Positions 11,741 through 23,783 of a stretch of DNA of 64,000 nt are shown here, piece after piece; position 1 is the first letter of the stretch; each line of letters opens with the position of its first letter. Both the position numbers and the translations under genes were made by a program. The notes below the pieces were generated by a model. The model searched no databases and was not told where the DNA came from. It saw only the letters and a list, made by a program, of their open reading frames with translations. Source of the DNA: Clitoria ternatea (taxonomy: Eukaryota; Streptophyta; Magnoliopsida; Fabales; Fabaceae); assembly GCA_037962975.1 (NCBI GenBank), contig CM075669.1, positions 248,657,351-248,721,350 of the forward strand. The letters run 5' to 3'.

Positions 11741-12538
11741 AATTGTTTGATGCTGGAGTGATATACCTCATTGCTAGTAGCAAATGGGTGAGTCTTGTCC
11801 ATGATGTGCCTAAAAGAGGAGGAATAGCAGTAGTAGAAAATGAAAAGAATGAGTTAATTTCTACTAGAGTAGTTTTTGGCTAGCGCATGTGCATTGATTA
11901 TAGAAACTAAATAGCCACCAAAAAGGATCATTTCCCACTCCCTTTTATTGATTAAATGCTTGAGAGGCTTGCAAAGCACTCTTATTTTTGTTATTTGGAT
12001 GGGTAATCAGGTTTTCATTAAATCCCCATTCACCTATGTGATTAAGAAAAGACCACCTTTACCTATCCTTATGGAACGTATGCATATAGGTGTATGCCAT
12101 TTGGCCTTTGTAATGCAACTGCGACCTTTCAAAGGTGCATGTAGGCCATTTTTTGATTTAATTGAAAATGTAATGGAGGTCTTTATGGATGATTTCTCAG
12201 TTCATGGTTTTGATTTTAACAATTTCTTAACAAATCTTTGCCAAGTTTTGCAACATTGTGAAGAGACCAACTTGGTCTTAAACTGGGGAAAATGCCATTT
12301 CATGGTCAAGAAGGGGATAGTTCTTAGACATTTGGTGTCAGGGAGAGGTATTGAGGTTGATAAGGCTAAGGTAGAGGTTATTGAAAAATTACCTCCTCCT
12401 ACAAATGTGAAAGGTATAAGAAGTTTTCTTGGACATGCCGATTTTTACTAACGGTTCATTAAAGATTTCTTCAAGATCACCAAACCTCTCACAAACCTTT
12501 TAGGTAAGGATGTTCCATTTATTTTTAACTCACTTTGT
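11741..12538 (+). pseudogene. pol: Calypso reverse transcriptase
   Basis: RT domain landmarks in order: the strand with RMCIDYRN (about 11,885), KDHFPLP, the MPFGLCNA-like segment near 12,100, and the active site VFMDDFSVHG at about 12,180. The Phe-Met-Asp-Asp form is usual in the Athila clade. The thumb follows, with IRSFLGHADFY at its end (12,451). The protein copies RNA to DNA. Frameshifts occur near 11,950-12,000, and stops sit in place of Trp, Gln and Tyr. It is inactive but clearly identifiable. Confidence 0.88.
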
Positions 12539-13079
12539 TTGGAAGCTTTTTGCAGGATAAAAGAGGCTTTAACTTTCGTACCCATTGTACAACCCCCCGA
12601 TTTGGAACTCCCTTTTGAATTAATGTGCGATGCAAATGATTATGCAGTGGGGGATATACTTGGGCAAAGGAAGGATAAAAAGCTCCATGTTATTTATTAT
12701 GCTAGCATGACCTTGGATGAGGCACGGGTGAATTATGCCATGATAGAGAAGGAACTTTTGGCCATTGTATTTGCTTCTGACAAATTTAGGTCTTATTTGG
12801 TAGGTTCTCAGGTAAACGTACACACTGACCACTCTGCAATTAAATACCTATTGCAAAAGAAAGAGGCAAAGCCTAGGCTAATTAGATGGATTTTAATTCT
12901 ACAATAGTTTGATTTAGAAATCAGAGACAAAAAAGGTACTGAATCTTATGGCAGATTACTTATCTCGACTACCTTATGAAAAAGTAGAGATGGACAATAT
13001 AGTTTCTATCAATGAGACTTTTCCTAATGAGCATATTTTAACTCTTAGTATTTAACAAGTTCCCTGGTTTACAGATTTT
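12539..13079 (+). pseudogene. pol: Calypso RNase H
   Basis: The frame 12,539-12,907 carries Ty3-gypsy RNase H motifs: LMCDANDYAVG, the conserved YAMIEKELLAIVFA helix with its Glu, and VHTDHSAIKYLL with its Asp. A TAG at 12,905 stops the frame where relatives have Gln or Glu. The tail ADYLSRL follows near 12,950. RNase H degrades the RNA of the RNA-DNA hybrid. Continuing downstream is the linker to integrase. Confidence 0.88.
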
Positions 13080-14310
13080 ATGAATTATCTTGTCTTTGGA
13101 ATTTTACCATCTGATCTTAGCTTTCAGCAAAGAAAAAAATTTCTTATATATGTGAAACATTATTATTGGGATGAGCCATTATTGTTCAAAAGATATAAAG
13201 ATGGGCTCATAAGGAGGTGTGTACCGGAAGAGAAAATGCGTTCAATCCTAGATCACTGCCATTCTTTGTCTTGTGGAGGCCACATGAGCACCTCCTGAAC
13301 AGCTGGAAAGGTACTGCAAGTGGGTTTCTATTGGTCGCATATCTTCAAGGACGTTTGTAAGTATGTCCTCACTTGTGACTCATGTCAAAGGTCAGGTAAC
13401 ATTTCTAAATGACATGAAATGTCATTGACTAACATCTTTGAGGTTGAACTTTTTGATGTTTAGGGTATAGATTTCATGGGACCATTTCCATCATCCCTTG
13501 GAAATAAATTTATTTTAGTTACAATTGACTATGTGTCTAAATAGGTAGAGACCATTACTTTACCCTATTCAGATGCTAACACTGTTACAAAGCTTTTTAA
13601 AAGGATCATATTTTTAAGGTTTGGGGTCCCAAGGTGCATAATTAGTGATGGAGGGTCACACTTTATTGAAAAAGATTTTCAGACCCTCCTCAAGAAATAT
13701 GGAGTGAGGCATAAGGTTGCTACTCCTTATCACCCTCAAACTAGTGGACAAGTGGAGGTTTCCAATAGAGAGATTAAATCTATTCTCCAAAGGTAGTCAA
13801 TATGTCACCTAAGGATTGGTCTATTAAATTAGATGATTCCTTATGGGCGTACAAAATTGCATATAAGACTCATATTGGAACTATTCCTTTTAAACTAGTT
13901 TATGGAAAATCTTGCCACTTGCTTGTAAAGCTAGAATATAAATCTTTTTGGGCAATAAAAATGCTTAATCTTGACATTAAGACTATAGGTAAAAATAGGT
14001 TGCTAGAGTTAAATGAGCTTGAAAAGCTTCGCTCAGATGCTTACGAGAATGCCAAGATTTATAAGGAAAAGACTAAGCGATGGCATGATCGACACATTCT
14101 AAGGAGGTCATTCAACCCAGCGGACATGGTACTTCTTTTTAATTCTTGCTTAAATCTTTTCCCTGGTAAGCTAAGGTCTAGTTGGTCTAGACTTTTTCAG
14201 ATAACAAAAGTCTTCCCCTTTGGCATTATTGAGATATGAAGTGAAAAGTCTGGTGTATTTAAGGTTGATGGCCAAAGGCATAAGCATTATTTATTGGGTA
14301 AGCCTATCCA
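13080..14310 (+). pseudogene. pol: Calypso integrase
   Basis: The HHCC zinc finger is present: HCHSLSCGGH near 13,257 and CDSCQRSG near 13,378. The catalytic triad can be read: D in GIDFMGPFP (about 13,470), D in IISDGGSHF (about 13,640), E in GQVEVSNRE (about 13,755). Stops replace Trp just before GIDFMG and in the VSK-W segment, and a TAG follows near 13,795. The C-terminal frame 13,802-14,239 continues the C-terminal domain, with RWHDRHI and the GPF-like segment. Integrase would insert the cDNA. It is inactive here. Confidence 0.9.
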
Positions 14311-14671
14311 ACTGGTAAGTGTGTTAAGATTGCTTGATTTTCATGAGTCTTGACTGTTTTGATTGGAAAAGTCTGGTTGAAGATGTTAAACTTGCACTTG
14401 TAGGGAGGTAACTCGATGAATGTCTTATTTCTTTATGTTTTGTGAACCTTTCCTGAAAATAAAATAAAAACAAAATCTTCTTTTCTTTCTTCTATTTTCT
14501 TAATAAATAGTTTGCCTAGTTTGTGGAGTAAGAAAACCTTTCTAATCTCATGGTTTCAGGCACTTTTCCTTGGCCAAAATAGTGCCATCCATAGGTTGTG
14601 GTTATACACCACTAGTTGTGGAATAAGGCATGCTCAAGATGGAAATTTTCATAACATTTTTTGGCCAAAGT
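14311..14671 (+). other. Calypso spacer after integrase, left part
   Basis: Non-coding internal sequence continuing at 37,467 beyond the Tekay insertion. It includes two degenerate copies of the ATCCAC/GTGGAT palindrome (about 14,587-14,622). AAAGT at 14,667-14,671 pairs with AAAGC at 37,467-37,471 as the Tekay TSD, with one C-to-T change. Confidence 0.75.
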
Positions 14672-15025
14672 TATAACATCCCTAAATAACTACAAAAATT
14701 TAAATAATACAAAAATTTACTTAAAATTTGAAACAATTTCACAGATATAACTACATATATCTAAAATACTTTGTTGTATAAACATTTATATAGATATATA
14801 CAAAACTGTACATGAGTTTGATTTTTTTATTACATTAATACAAAATATAGGTTCAGATTAGTAGCAACCCCAAAAGTCAGATGCTAGCTAATGTCAAAAT
14901 AGGCTTCAGAACATGAGTAGCTAAATAGTATAACAAAAAGGACTACTTAACCATCAAGCACAACTAGAGTCATCAAAACTACCCATAATGTCCTACTGGG
15001 TTAACTATAGCTAACTAAGCGTCAT

Positions 15026-15304
15026 CTATAGTGGAGTCGCTCCCAGATGAAGCTCCCTCCACGTCTTCTTCATCAGCTGGCGGAGGTGGGGTGGTTTCCC
15101 TTGGAAAGGGTCATTATCATAAAAGTCGAAAATAAGTCTGGCTTGGAAAGAAAAAGAAAGGGCCCCCAACGGGTCGGGCAAACAACCTATGACTTGAGAT
15201 AGTCTCACAGTAACAATACCATAATATATGTATACATTCCCTATATCCAAGAACCTCCATCTCCCTTCTCCACCTTGACGAGGCCTGATTCGTACATCTA
15301 TCAT
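15026..15304 (-). other. ORF inside the Tekay LTR (92 aa)
   Basis: An open frame starting MIDVRIRPRQG lies in LTR1, with a homologous 67-aa version at 34,996-34,793 in LTR2. In LTR2 a CAA-to-TAA change stops it early. In element orientation it lies in the downstream part of the LTR, a few hundred bases before the PBS, so in the 5' LTR it would precede gag as a leader ORF. No known domain is recognised. Conservation between the two LTRs is expected from common descent, so it does not by itself show selection. Confidence 0.35.
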
Positions 15305-16351
15305 TTACAGAATATTATTCATAGAGAAAATTTGTGCAAGTTCAAAATTTACACCACGTAAACAAGAAAATAGGTAAGAAACAGAAAATACCAATATTAT
15401 ACAAGACACATATAAATAATAGAGTTTTTTAAATAATAAATTTTAATAACAATTTCTTCATACATGTTATTTACAGCATGAAATGAAAATGTAGAGATGA
15501 CTGACAGTTCTTAATTTTAATTAATAAATATTTTCATCAATTCCTTTATTAATGATAAAGATACAATGCATGTGGGCCTTTAAGTCTTCTTTTATTGGGA
15601 GCAGTCAGGAGTTAATATTGTTTTGTGATAATCTACCAATAAGGTTAACGAATAGCTCCACTGACCATAATATGCACTTAGGGTCTAGTCAGATTGCTAA
15701 GAGCTTGTGGTGAATTTACCCGACACTAGGGAGCGACCTCAGGTCTCCTAGGCCTCTGTTCATACCCTCACATCCCAAGGTTCGCTATTGAACCATCCCT
15801 AATGCATTTCTCGAATTATAACAATATCTCCTAAAATATTTTTGTCTTTCACTTGTTATATGATGCATGTCATATACTGAATTAGTTCAAACTTTTAGCA
15901 CATATTTTTCATTCTTGTTCACAAAATTTATCAAAATTTTGACAGAGTTTCCTCTGTAAATTGAATATTTCTAAAATTTATCTTTGACCTGTTACACTTA
16001 GAAAATTCCCAAACAACATAATACAACTATATTAAATATGTATTTTTGATTCAAACATCAAACTTTACATAGTCTAACAAATATAAATTCTTATTATAAA
16101 ATTATACAAATAACAAAGTATGACATACAAATAATAATTGTAAATAAGTAAAAACATAAAGATAATAACTGAAATAAATATTAAGGGGGTTAGGGAGTCC
16201 CTTCTATTATTTAACATGTCTTATATTTAGTAAATTCTTATCTCACCCCCTTTAACTGAGAACTTGCTTTTTCTAAGAAAATCTTCTGAAGCTAACCTAA
16301 ACACATAGGTTCTTATTGTTAGTGTTAAGTTCATTTTATTATATTATTATT

Positions 16352-16994
16352 TGAACTGGTCTAAACCAGGGTCAAGGATCCGGTGTGGGGACTAGCCACA
16401 AAAGTCAACTATGGGTAGTGTTTGTACACCGATATAGTGGGTATCCAGTATTATAATCTGATATCTCAGTGGGAGACACCGACCTTGCTGTCCTAGAGAT
16501 CCTTCTCACCAAGCTTTCACATTGTAGAGGGGCGAAAGATGGTGTCACCTGTGAAGATTCTCCGACACTCAAGTCAGTAACCAGAATAAGAATTCAAGTT
16601 AAAAAAGCAATGGAACGGTAAATAGCCAAAATGAATAGTGTAATTGAGTCTAACCCTTTTCTGAGCATGAGAATGAGCTATTTATAGTTGAACGTGGAGA
16701 ATGAATCGTCAGGTTCAGCCAGAGGACAAATAGTACATTGCTCAGTGTACAATTTTGACACATGATGTAGGGAGAGTTGCGTCTCCCGTGAATGCCTATT
16801 GCGGCCGTACCTTGTATCTTCTGTCAGGTGACATGGATGCTTTTCGGTGTACAAGGTAAAAACCTGGTCATACCAATATAAGGAGAGTGCCTCGTACAGG
16901 TTTATAGTCTGGGGGTGTACCTGCGGGACCTATAGCACAACGAGGACGGATGAAATTACACCCTTGCCCAGGTGTCGGTATCTAGACCGGATCA
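16352..16994 (-). repeat. Tat 3' LTR
   Basis: 643 bp, the same length as the right LTR. On the plus strand it starts TGAACTGGTC and ends CCGGATCA. Many of the differences from the partner are transitions at CpG sites. The adjacent AGAGGACAAA, read on the minus strand at 16,995-17,004, is a weak polypurine-tract candidate. Confidence 0.92.
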
Positions 16995-17658
16995 TTTGTC
17001 CTCTAGCTTGTGTGACGGACTGGTAGAGTTGCTCATATAAGTTAAATTTGTTCTATTGTGGGCGCTGATACTAGACTAAGGCAATCATCACTTATTTCAT
17101 TCTGATAGTGTGGATAGTGGATTCAGACAATGATTTACCTTGTGATAGAATCCTGAGAGTTTTTGGAACTTGTAACTCCTCACTTTCGAGTTTTATAACA
17201 TTCATGTATTAAAACACTTCTAATGATGGGCTTTAAAGGCTATTAACATATGAGTAATAATGATTTCCAGCCACGTGGTTCATCCACCGTCGCGAGTATG
17301 GTGATGGGCCAAAAATTTGAATTTGGGCCCATTCGATTTCAATTTCATGCTAAATGACACACCTTTCGCGCTTTGGGGCCTTGAAATGACGGTGCCATTT
17401 GATTATTGAGTAGTTGCGTTTTCTAACAAATGACGCCCTCTCTGACTGGAGGTTACACCCCTCCAACACTATAAAAGGAGGAACCATGCTTGCATTAACC
17501 TTAGGAAAACTCTGCTCGAAATTTCTGAGAAGGCTATTATTGTGATTATCGTGAACCTACCTCTATTTTATCAACCTTACCATCTCTCTTAGGTAACCAA
17601 CTCCTTCCCTTGCTTAGTTCCTTTCAGTCCCTTCTTTATTTTCCATAAAACTACAACC
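16995..17658 (+). promoter_or_regulatory. Region upstream of the antisense ORF, with a TATA box
   Basis: Non-coding stretch between the 3' LTR and the antisense ORF. CTATAAAAGG at 17,469-17,478 is a strong plant TATA box on the plus strand, about 190 bases upstream of the ATG at 17,659. In the maize Grande element the antisense accessory gene is reported to be transcribed from its own promoter, so this is a reasonable candidate for the same arrangement. No transcript evidence is available here. Confidence 0.6.
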
Positions 17659-20410
17659 ATGCGCCCTAGATAGAGCCGCGTTGGTCTTACGAATAAGGGA
17701 GGTCGTAATCCTTAAAGACCTGTTGGTTATTATGGCGGAAGGATTTCTGTGGGTCCTTCCGTCGCCAGGTCTCGTCGTTCAAGAAGGGAAAAAACCTCTT
17801 CCTTGGGGTGGCCAGTGTTTAGGTCTTGCCTTGTACCCTCCTCTAGCTTAGAGGCTAACAACCCCTCTGACAGCGAGTCGAGTACAGATTGGTTCCTTTC
17901 TGACGACGTCACTTTCTATCACAGTACTGACGTCTTCCACTACGCTAAAGATGAGATGGTGATCGAAGGGTCCGAAAGAGTTCCAGTTCTCAAAACTGTG
18001 GAAGTATGCGTAAACATCGTGGCACATTGTTTGAACTAGGAAAAGCTGAATGAAAAACACCCCTACAGTTAGGTCGAAGAGAAGCTGAAGGATGTATCCA
18101 TGATTTAGAGTTTATGTTGAGGAGAGGTTAAAAGGGAGATTCATGGTAATGGCTCCCTGTCCTGAAGAACAAATTTGTCACCGCGTACCGGATGAGAGGT
18201 CTGTGTACATGTATGACTTTGTATTCCAGCATCTGGGAGTCTGCTTCCCCCTCAACGACTTTGAAATGGGCGTGCTCAGATTTCTGGAGTGCGCTCCTTC
18301 CCAAATACATCCCAACGGATGGAGCCCCATCCGTACTCTTGAAGTTCTAGGAAGTCATTTCAATTTTAAACCCACTGTGGCGATACTCTTCTACCACTGC
18401 CAGGTGGTTCGCCATGCGAATAAGAAAGGCGGCCTCGGGTTCATCACTCTCTAATGTGACTCAAAAATAATTAACTTCAAATCTTTCACTGATTCTGCTA
18501 AGATCAACAGAAAGTCGTTCAAGCAAGTCTACATGAGGATCCGAATACAGCCCAACAAGTCAGTATTTTGGTGAAACAAAGAAGGGATCCTCCAATTCCT
18601 AATGAGTTGGACACATGAGCACTTCTTGCTTGCCAGTCGGGCTTATTACATAGACGAGAGTGAACTCTCCTTGTACTCCATCAAAATCTTGAGCACCCTA
18701 AGGGCAAACACTGCCGATGTCGGGGAAGTCTCCTGCAAGCATCTCCTGGGATCCAATTTCCTTAGAGACGAATATTTAAGTAATAACCCTCCCTTTAGTT
18801 TTTCTGCTGGGGTCCGATATATATTGTTTTAACACTGATACTCCTTTCTTTTTCTATGTAAAAGAAATAGAAGAATCTTGCTCAGCGATGAATTCCCTAA
18901 AATCCATGCTTGTAGAAGATGATTGTTCCTCCGAGGAGAACAATATTCAGGCCAAGAGGAACTCCACCAAGGCCATGACCTAGTTTATTCCTCTCACCTT
19001 AAATGTAGATGATGATGTCCCTCTGAAGGATGCCCCCGAGGATGGGGAAACTCAGAAAACAGAATAGCCAGAACAGGTGGAGAAGAAGAAGAAGAAGAAG
19101 AAGAAGAAGAAGAAGAAGAAGAAGAAGAAGAAGAAGAAGAAGAAGAAGAAGAAGAAGAAGAAGAAGAAGAAGAAGAAGAAGAAGAAGAAGAAGAAGAAGA
19201 AGAAGAAGAAGAAGAAGAAGAAAAGAGATCAGGTGAAGGCTGTTGATGCCTGAAAACCTCCCCCCACTGAACTGGCCAAGAAGAAACAAAAGACCCTGGA
19301 AGAAGCCGGGATACAGGGTGTCATAAAAGGTAAAGCAGTCGTTACCCAGATCAAAACTTCTACTGACTCTGAACCCATGATAAGGTCAGATTCTCTGCCC
19401 CCTCTTATTCATACTCCTCCAAATTCATCCTTCCTATCCCCTTACCTCTGGTTCGAGGGTTCTATGTCTCCGAAATGCCCTAAACCAGACTACCGCCTCA
19501 AGCCTACACTATAAGCATCAGGGATCAGAGAAGCTTACAAGGCTGGTAAGTGGCAACTGTCTGAGCTATCAGGCCTCCTAGATTCCCTGAGCGCAACTAC
19601 AGACAATGTTAAAGAAATTGAAAAACTTAATGCTGACATTACAAAGCGGAAGGCTTGGGCCACCAAGGAAAGAATGGCCTTAAGGATAGCTGAAGATGAA
19701 TTGAAGAAGGCTAAGGATCTGGGTAAAGAGCAAGCCATTGAAATAAGTAACTTGAACATCTCAATGAAATCTTTAGAGCGGCTTGTTTTTGAGCTCAAGG
19801 AGGGAACCAAGGAAGTCCCCCATCTAAAGGAGGAGCTTAAGCTTGAAAAAGAGAAATCAGCCAAGTTTAGTGATAATCTTACAGCTGTTGAGGCCCGGCG
19901 AATGAAGAACAATGAAGAATGGGCTGTCAGGAAGAAGGAGCTGCTTGCACAAATCGAAGAACTTAAGCAAGGAAGTGCTACAGCTAGATCGCTGGAGGAG
20001 GAAAACGCTAAGTTGAAGAAGAACCTTGCCATTGCGAAGGCTAAGGCAACTAAAGCTTTGGAAATCTGTACCAAAGTAGCGCATGAATCCTTCGTCTTGG
20101 CTGTTCATTAAATTTTTTACCGCAACCCCAACGTGAAACTTAACTTGTATGGACTTCATCCATTCTATGAGTTTCACAGATGGAAACTAGTTGCGGTTAA
20201 AGATGGGTAGCACAAGGATCCTGCTAACACTCTTTACAAGTTGGCACCTCTCCTTGAAGGTCAAAGCATGGGGCCCGATCCTACCACTCCTGGGCCTGAA
20301 GGAGACGAATGAGTGAAAGATAGGGAGATTGGAGATGAGGAGGCCCCTAAAGAGGAAATCAAAGAAGAGAACATAACTCTTGAGGGCAGACAAGAACGCG
20401 AGGAGGCTTA
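17659..20410 (+). pseudogene. Antisense ORF (aORF) of the Tat element, putative gypsy-type transposon protein
   Basis: Opposite in strand to gag-pol. The ATG at 17,659 opens a frame with two early stops that look like mutated Gln codons. It continues Ser/Arg-rich to 18,039. The frame 18,143-18,454 holds a segment typical of the 'putative gypsy type transposon' family (PF04195), with FPLNDFEMGVLRFLECAPSQ and QIHPNGW. After 18,602-18,832, coding sequence resumes in another frame: an acidic segment, 46 perfect AAG (Lys) codons (19,083-19,220), a Pro/Ser-rich stretch, then a coiled coil of about 145 aa (19,674-20,111). The remaining tail to 20,410 is charged. Stops are mostly CAA/CAG/CGA changed to TAA/TAG/TGA. 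The frame change near 18,790-18,960 could be an intron. The function of this family is unknown. Confidence 0.75.
19083..19220 (+). repeat. Perfect (AAG)46 microsatellite within the aORF
   Basis: 138 uninterrupted bases of AAG. In the aORF frame they read as 46 lysines, preceded by an acidic DDDVPLKDAPEDGE segment. Other frames give poly-Arg, or poly-Leu on the reverse strand; these long open frames are artefacts of the repeat. Confidence 0.98.
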
Positions 20411-21398
20411 AACTAATGCTCCACCTTCCTAGCTTTGTTTCTTTTTCTTAAACTGTAATGCTATGTTCTGAGATCAGCTCTGGTTTTTAATACTCTCGTA
20501 AAGACTTTAAATTCCTTTTTAATGCAATCTCAATTTTCCTTCAAAAATCTTCTTTGATGTGAACTGCTTATTGATTGAAACAAACTTTATCTTAAGCTTT
20601 TCAGGATAGCTGTTTAAATTTTAACCTATATAATCTATTGGCCGCTCTTCTCATCCATGCTTGGAACAGACTTATAGAATCATATCGTCTAAGCAAATGT
20701 ACCATCGAACAAATGTTACTTTTAACTATGCATTTCTTATAGGCCTTGTCGTTAGCTTCGTAAGTGAGTAACTAAGACTTTCAGCACAGAAGGAAAATCT
20801 TTACTAGGGTTCGGTATGGCCTTGGATAAGGTCCAATCCTACAGCCCGTCGAACCACTCAAAGAGTTACATCATCAATCATAGAATGGGCAATTGGGATC
20901 ATCTATCCTAAGGGTGAATTTCCCCTGGGGTTCAGTACGGCCTTGAAGAAAGTCCGATCCTACAACCTAAGTCTTTGTTGGGGTTTCGTATAGCCTTGAA
21001 GAAGGTCCAATCCTACAACCCAACTCTTCGTTGGGGTTCGGTATGGCCTTGAAGAAGGTCCGGTCCTACAACCCAAGTCTTCGTTGGGGTTTGGTACGGC
21101 CTTGAAGAAGGTCTGATCCTACAACCCATTTAATCACTCAAGGAGTTACATCGCCAATTACAGAATAGGCGATTAGGATCATCCGTCCTGAGGGTTATCT
21201 TACACATCATGCGTAAAACTAAAAATCATAAACATAACAGAAGAGTGAAGACATCACAGTTATTAATGAATTTCTCATTGAATTGACTGCGAATTACAAA
21301 TGAAGCGTAGCTGGGGTCATGCCTCATTAAAACCTTCTTGAGAAAACCCCGTGGGAAAAAACTCAAGTTAGGGAAAAGAGTACATGCCATCTTACCAA
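20411..21398. repeat. Intergenic spacer of the Tat element with 53-bp tandem repeats
   Basis: It lies between the 3' ends of the convergent aORF and integrase. CCTTGAAGAA recurs at 20,941, 20,994, 21,047 and 21,100, an exact 53-bp period, with a diverged copy at 20,820. A flanking block with GAGTTACATC is itself repeated (about 20,857 and 21,146). Tandem arrays in the 3' region of Tat/Ogre elements are known and have been proposed as seeds of satellite DNA. The 3' ends of both transcripts probably fall here. Confidence 0.85.
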
Positions 21399-22859
21399 CT
21401 AGCTGTAATAAATTTGTAAATTTTGGGTGTTCCATTTATTACGGATAGGTATGTCATCAAGGTTTTCCAGGTGATATGAGCCTTTGCCAATCACCTCGGA
21501 TACTCTGTAGGGGCCTTCCCATGTCGGTGCTAACTTGTCTTGATGAGCGAACTTATTACCCACACTTGCCTTCCTTAAAATGAGATCTCCCACGTTTAAT
21601 GACCTATGCTGGACGCACTTATTGTAGCGAAGGGTCATTTTTGCCTTGATAGCCTAGTCTCTGACAAAGGCTTCTTCTCTGAGCTCCTGGAGAACATCTA
21701 ACTCTAATGCTAGATTAGCATCGTTATTTTCTTCAGAGAAACACTTTACCCTCGTTGACGCGGTCTGAATTTCCATAGGTATCATTGCTTCAATGTCGTA
21801 GGTAAGGCGATACAGGGTCTCGTTAGTTGAGGAATAGGGTATGGTGTGGTACGCCCACAAAACATGACACAATTAGTCTATATAGCTGCCCTTAGCTTCG
21901 CCAAGCCACTTCTTCAATCCTTTCAAAACTTCTCTATTGGCCACCTCAGCTTGGCCGTTAGTTTGTGGATGTTCGACAGATGAAAAAATTTAGACTATCC
22001 CTTGTCCTTGCAGCAGCTCTATGAACTTCCAGTCAGTGAATTTAGTGCCATTATCAGTAACAATCCAAGCTGGCATGCCGAACCGTGCTATGATACTTTC
22101 ATAAACAAAACGACAGGTTTGAGCTAAGGTAATATGCACTACTGGCTCCACTTCTATCCACTTTATGAAGTAATCTACCCCAACAATAAGGTATTTGATG
22201 CCCCCAGGCGTTGTTGGGAATAGACCCGGGATGTCCAAACCCCACTGGTGAAAAGGCCAAGGCACAACGGATGTGGAGAGTTCCTCAACCAGTGTGTAAT
22301 GAAGGTTGGAAAACTTCTGGCATGGATTACACCTCTTAACGTATTCCAAAGAATCCTTTTTCATTGTGGGCCACCAGTAACCTGCCCTAAAAACCTTCCT
22401 CATCAAGCTCCTTCCCCTGGTGTGGTGTCCACATTGCCCCTCATGCACCTCTTCCAAAACACTTTGTACTTCCTTTTCATTCAGACAACGAAAGTATGGT
22501 ACGGAAAATCCTCTTTGAATAAGCATGTCGTCCACCATCGTGAAGTAAGGCAACTCCCTTTTTAACTTACTCTTTTCCAGCTGATTGGTAGGTAGTTGTC
22601 CATTGACGAAGTACCTTATATAACGAACCACCCATGAATTCTCGTTAAAGGCATGGTAAGATATCGCATTCAGAGACGGGGCTAAGGGAATGTTGGGCGA
22701 TGTTAGCGTACTCTGCACTATGGTAGTAGTACTCCTAGGCTGCTTTATACTTGCAAGTCTTGAGAGGATATCCGCCCTAGTGTTCTCCTCTCTGGGTACG
22801 TGCTTAAACTTCAGCATTAAAAATCTTTTCTTCAGCTCATTTATGCAGTTTAAATACAA
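21399..22859 (-). pseudogene. pol: Tat integrase
   Basis: The frame 22,859-21,990 contains the HHCC finger (HEGQCGHHTRGRS, then CNPCQK), the first catalytic Asp in WGLDIPGLFP and the second in IVTDNGTKF. A stop at 21,987 interrupts, but the same frame continues to the catalytic Glu in NGQAEVANREVLKGL near 21,945. The C-terminal part follows in 21,872-21,654 and 21,638-21,399, with the conserved APTWEGPYRVSEV. Stops replace Trp at two places. It is inactive but unambiguous. Confidence 0.9.
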
Positions 22860-23783
22860 CTGGAGCAGGGGCTCACGGACTTAATACTCATCTTGGATCT
22901 ATGAAATCACCAACTGTGAATTGCTACAAAGGGTCATTTCCATTGCTCTGATATCAATTACGGCTTTGAGTCTGGTGAGACAAGCTTCATACTCAGCTTG
23001 GTTATTGGATGTTTTAAAATTGAATCAGAGAAAAATCTCCAAGTGCACACCGTTGTCACTCTCAACCACTACACCTGCATCGCACCCTTTGCTATTAGAT
23101 GAGCCATCCATGTAAACCGTCCAATAGGTACGAGGTACTATTGGATCTGCCCCAGTCATCTCTACCACAAAATCAGCTAGTACTTGGGCTTTGATGGCGC
23201 CTAGAGGTTTATAAGAGATATCAAACTCTGATAACTCAATGGACCATTTGATCATTCTCCCAACAAGGTCTGGCTTACTCAAAACAGAACAGAGTGTAAG
23301 ATCCATCCTTACCACTACGGGGTACGCGTGAAAATACAGCCTGAGGCAACAAGAGACCCAGACAACTACGAGAACGGCTTTCTCAATCTTCTGATACCGG
23401 CCCTCTGCTCCTTGTAGTGTTTTACTGGTGAAATACACCGGCCTCTATCTATCCAGGGTCTCTTTTACCGGTACTATTCCCAAAGCTTCATTAGAGATAG
23501 CCAAGTAGAGAATGAGTGTCTCTCCGGGGTCAGGCTTCACCAAAATAGGAGGTCTGGACAGGACCTCCTTCAACTCCTGAAATACTTACTCCTGCTCCTG
23601 CACCCACTCAAACTTCTTAGACTTCTTCAAAATCTTGTACAGGGGAAGAGACCTGTGTGTCATTTTGGGCATGAACCATGCCAGGGCTACCACCTTTCCA
23701 TTTAAAGATTGGACCTCCCTTAGGCTCTTTGGACTCTTCATGTCCAGAATCATCTGGCATTTGCCTAGATTAGCTTCAATACC
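22860..23783 (-). pseudogene. pol: Tat RNase H and second (archaeal-type) RNase H
   Basis: The frame 23,438-23,025 holds the end of the classical RNase H (YQKIEKAVLVVVWVS, VRMDLTLCSVL). It leads into the additional RNase H domain characteristic of the Tat lineage, with the catalytic-Asp motif WTVYMDGSSNSKG near 23,115. The rest of the second domain continues to about 22,860 in broken frames. The N-terminal part of the first domain (23,783-23,440) is degraded. Dual RNase H separates Tat elements from Athila. Confidence 0.85.

Noticed and set aside
18999..19289. 96-aa poly-Leu frame on the minus strand and 68-aa poly-Arg frame on the plus strand
   Set aside because: Both are translations of the (AAG)46 microsatellite in frames other than that of the surrounding antisense ORF.
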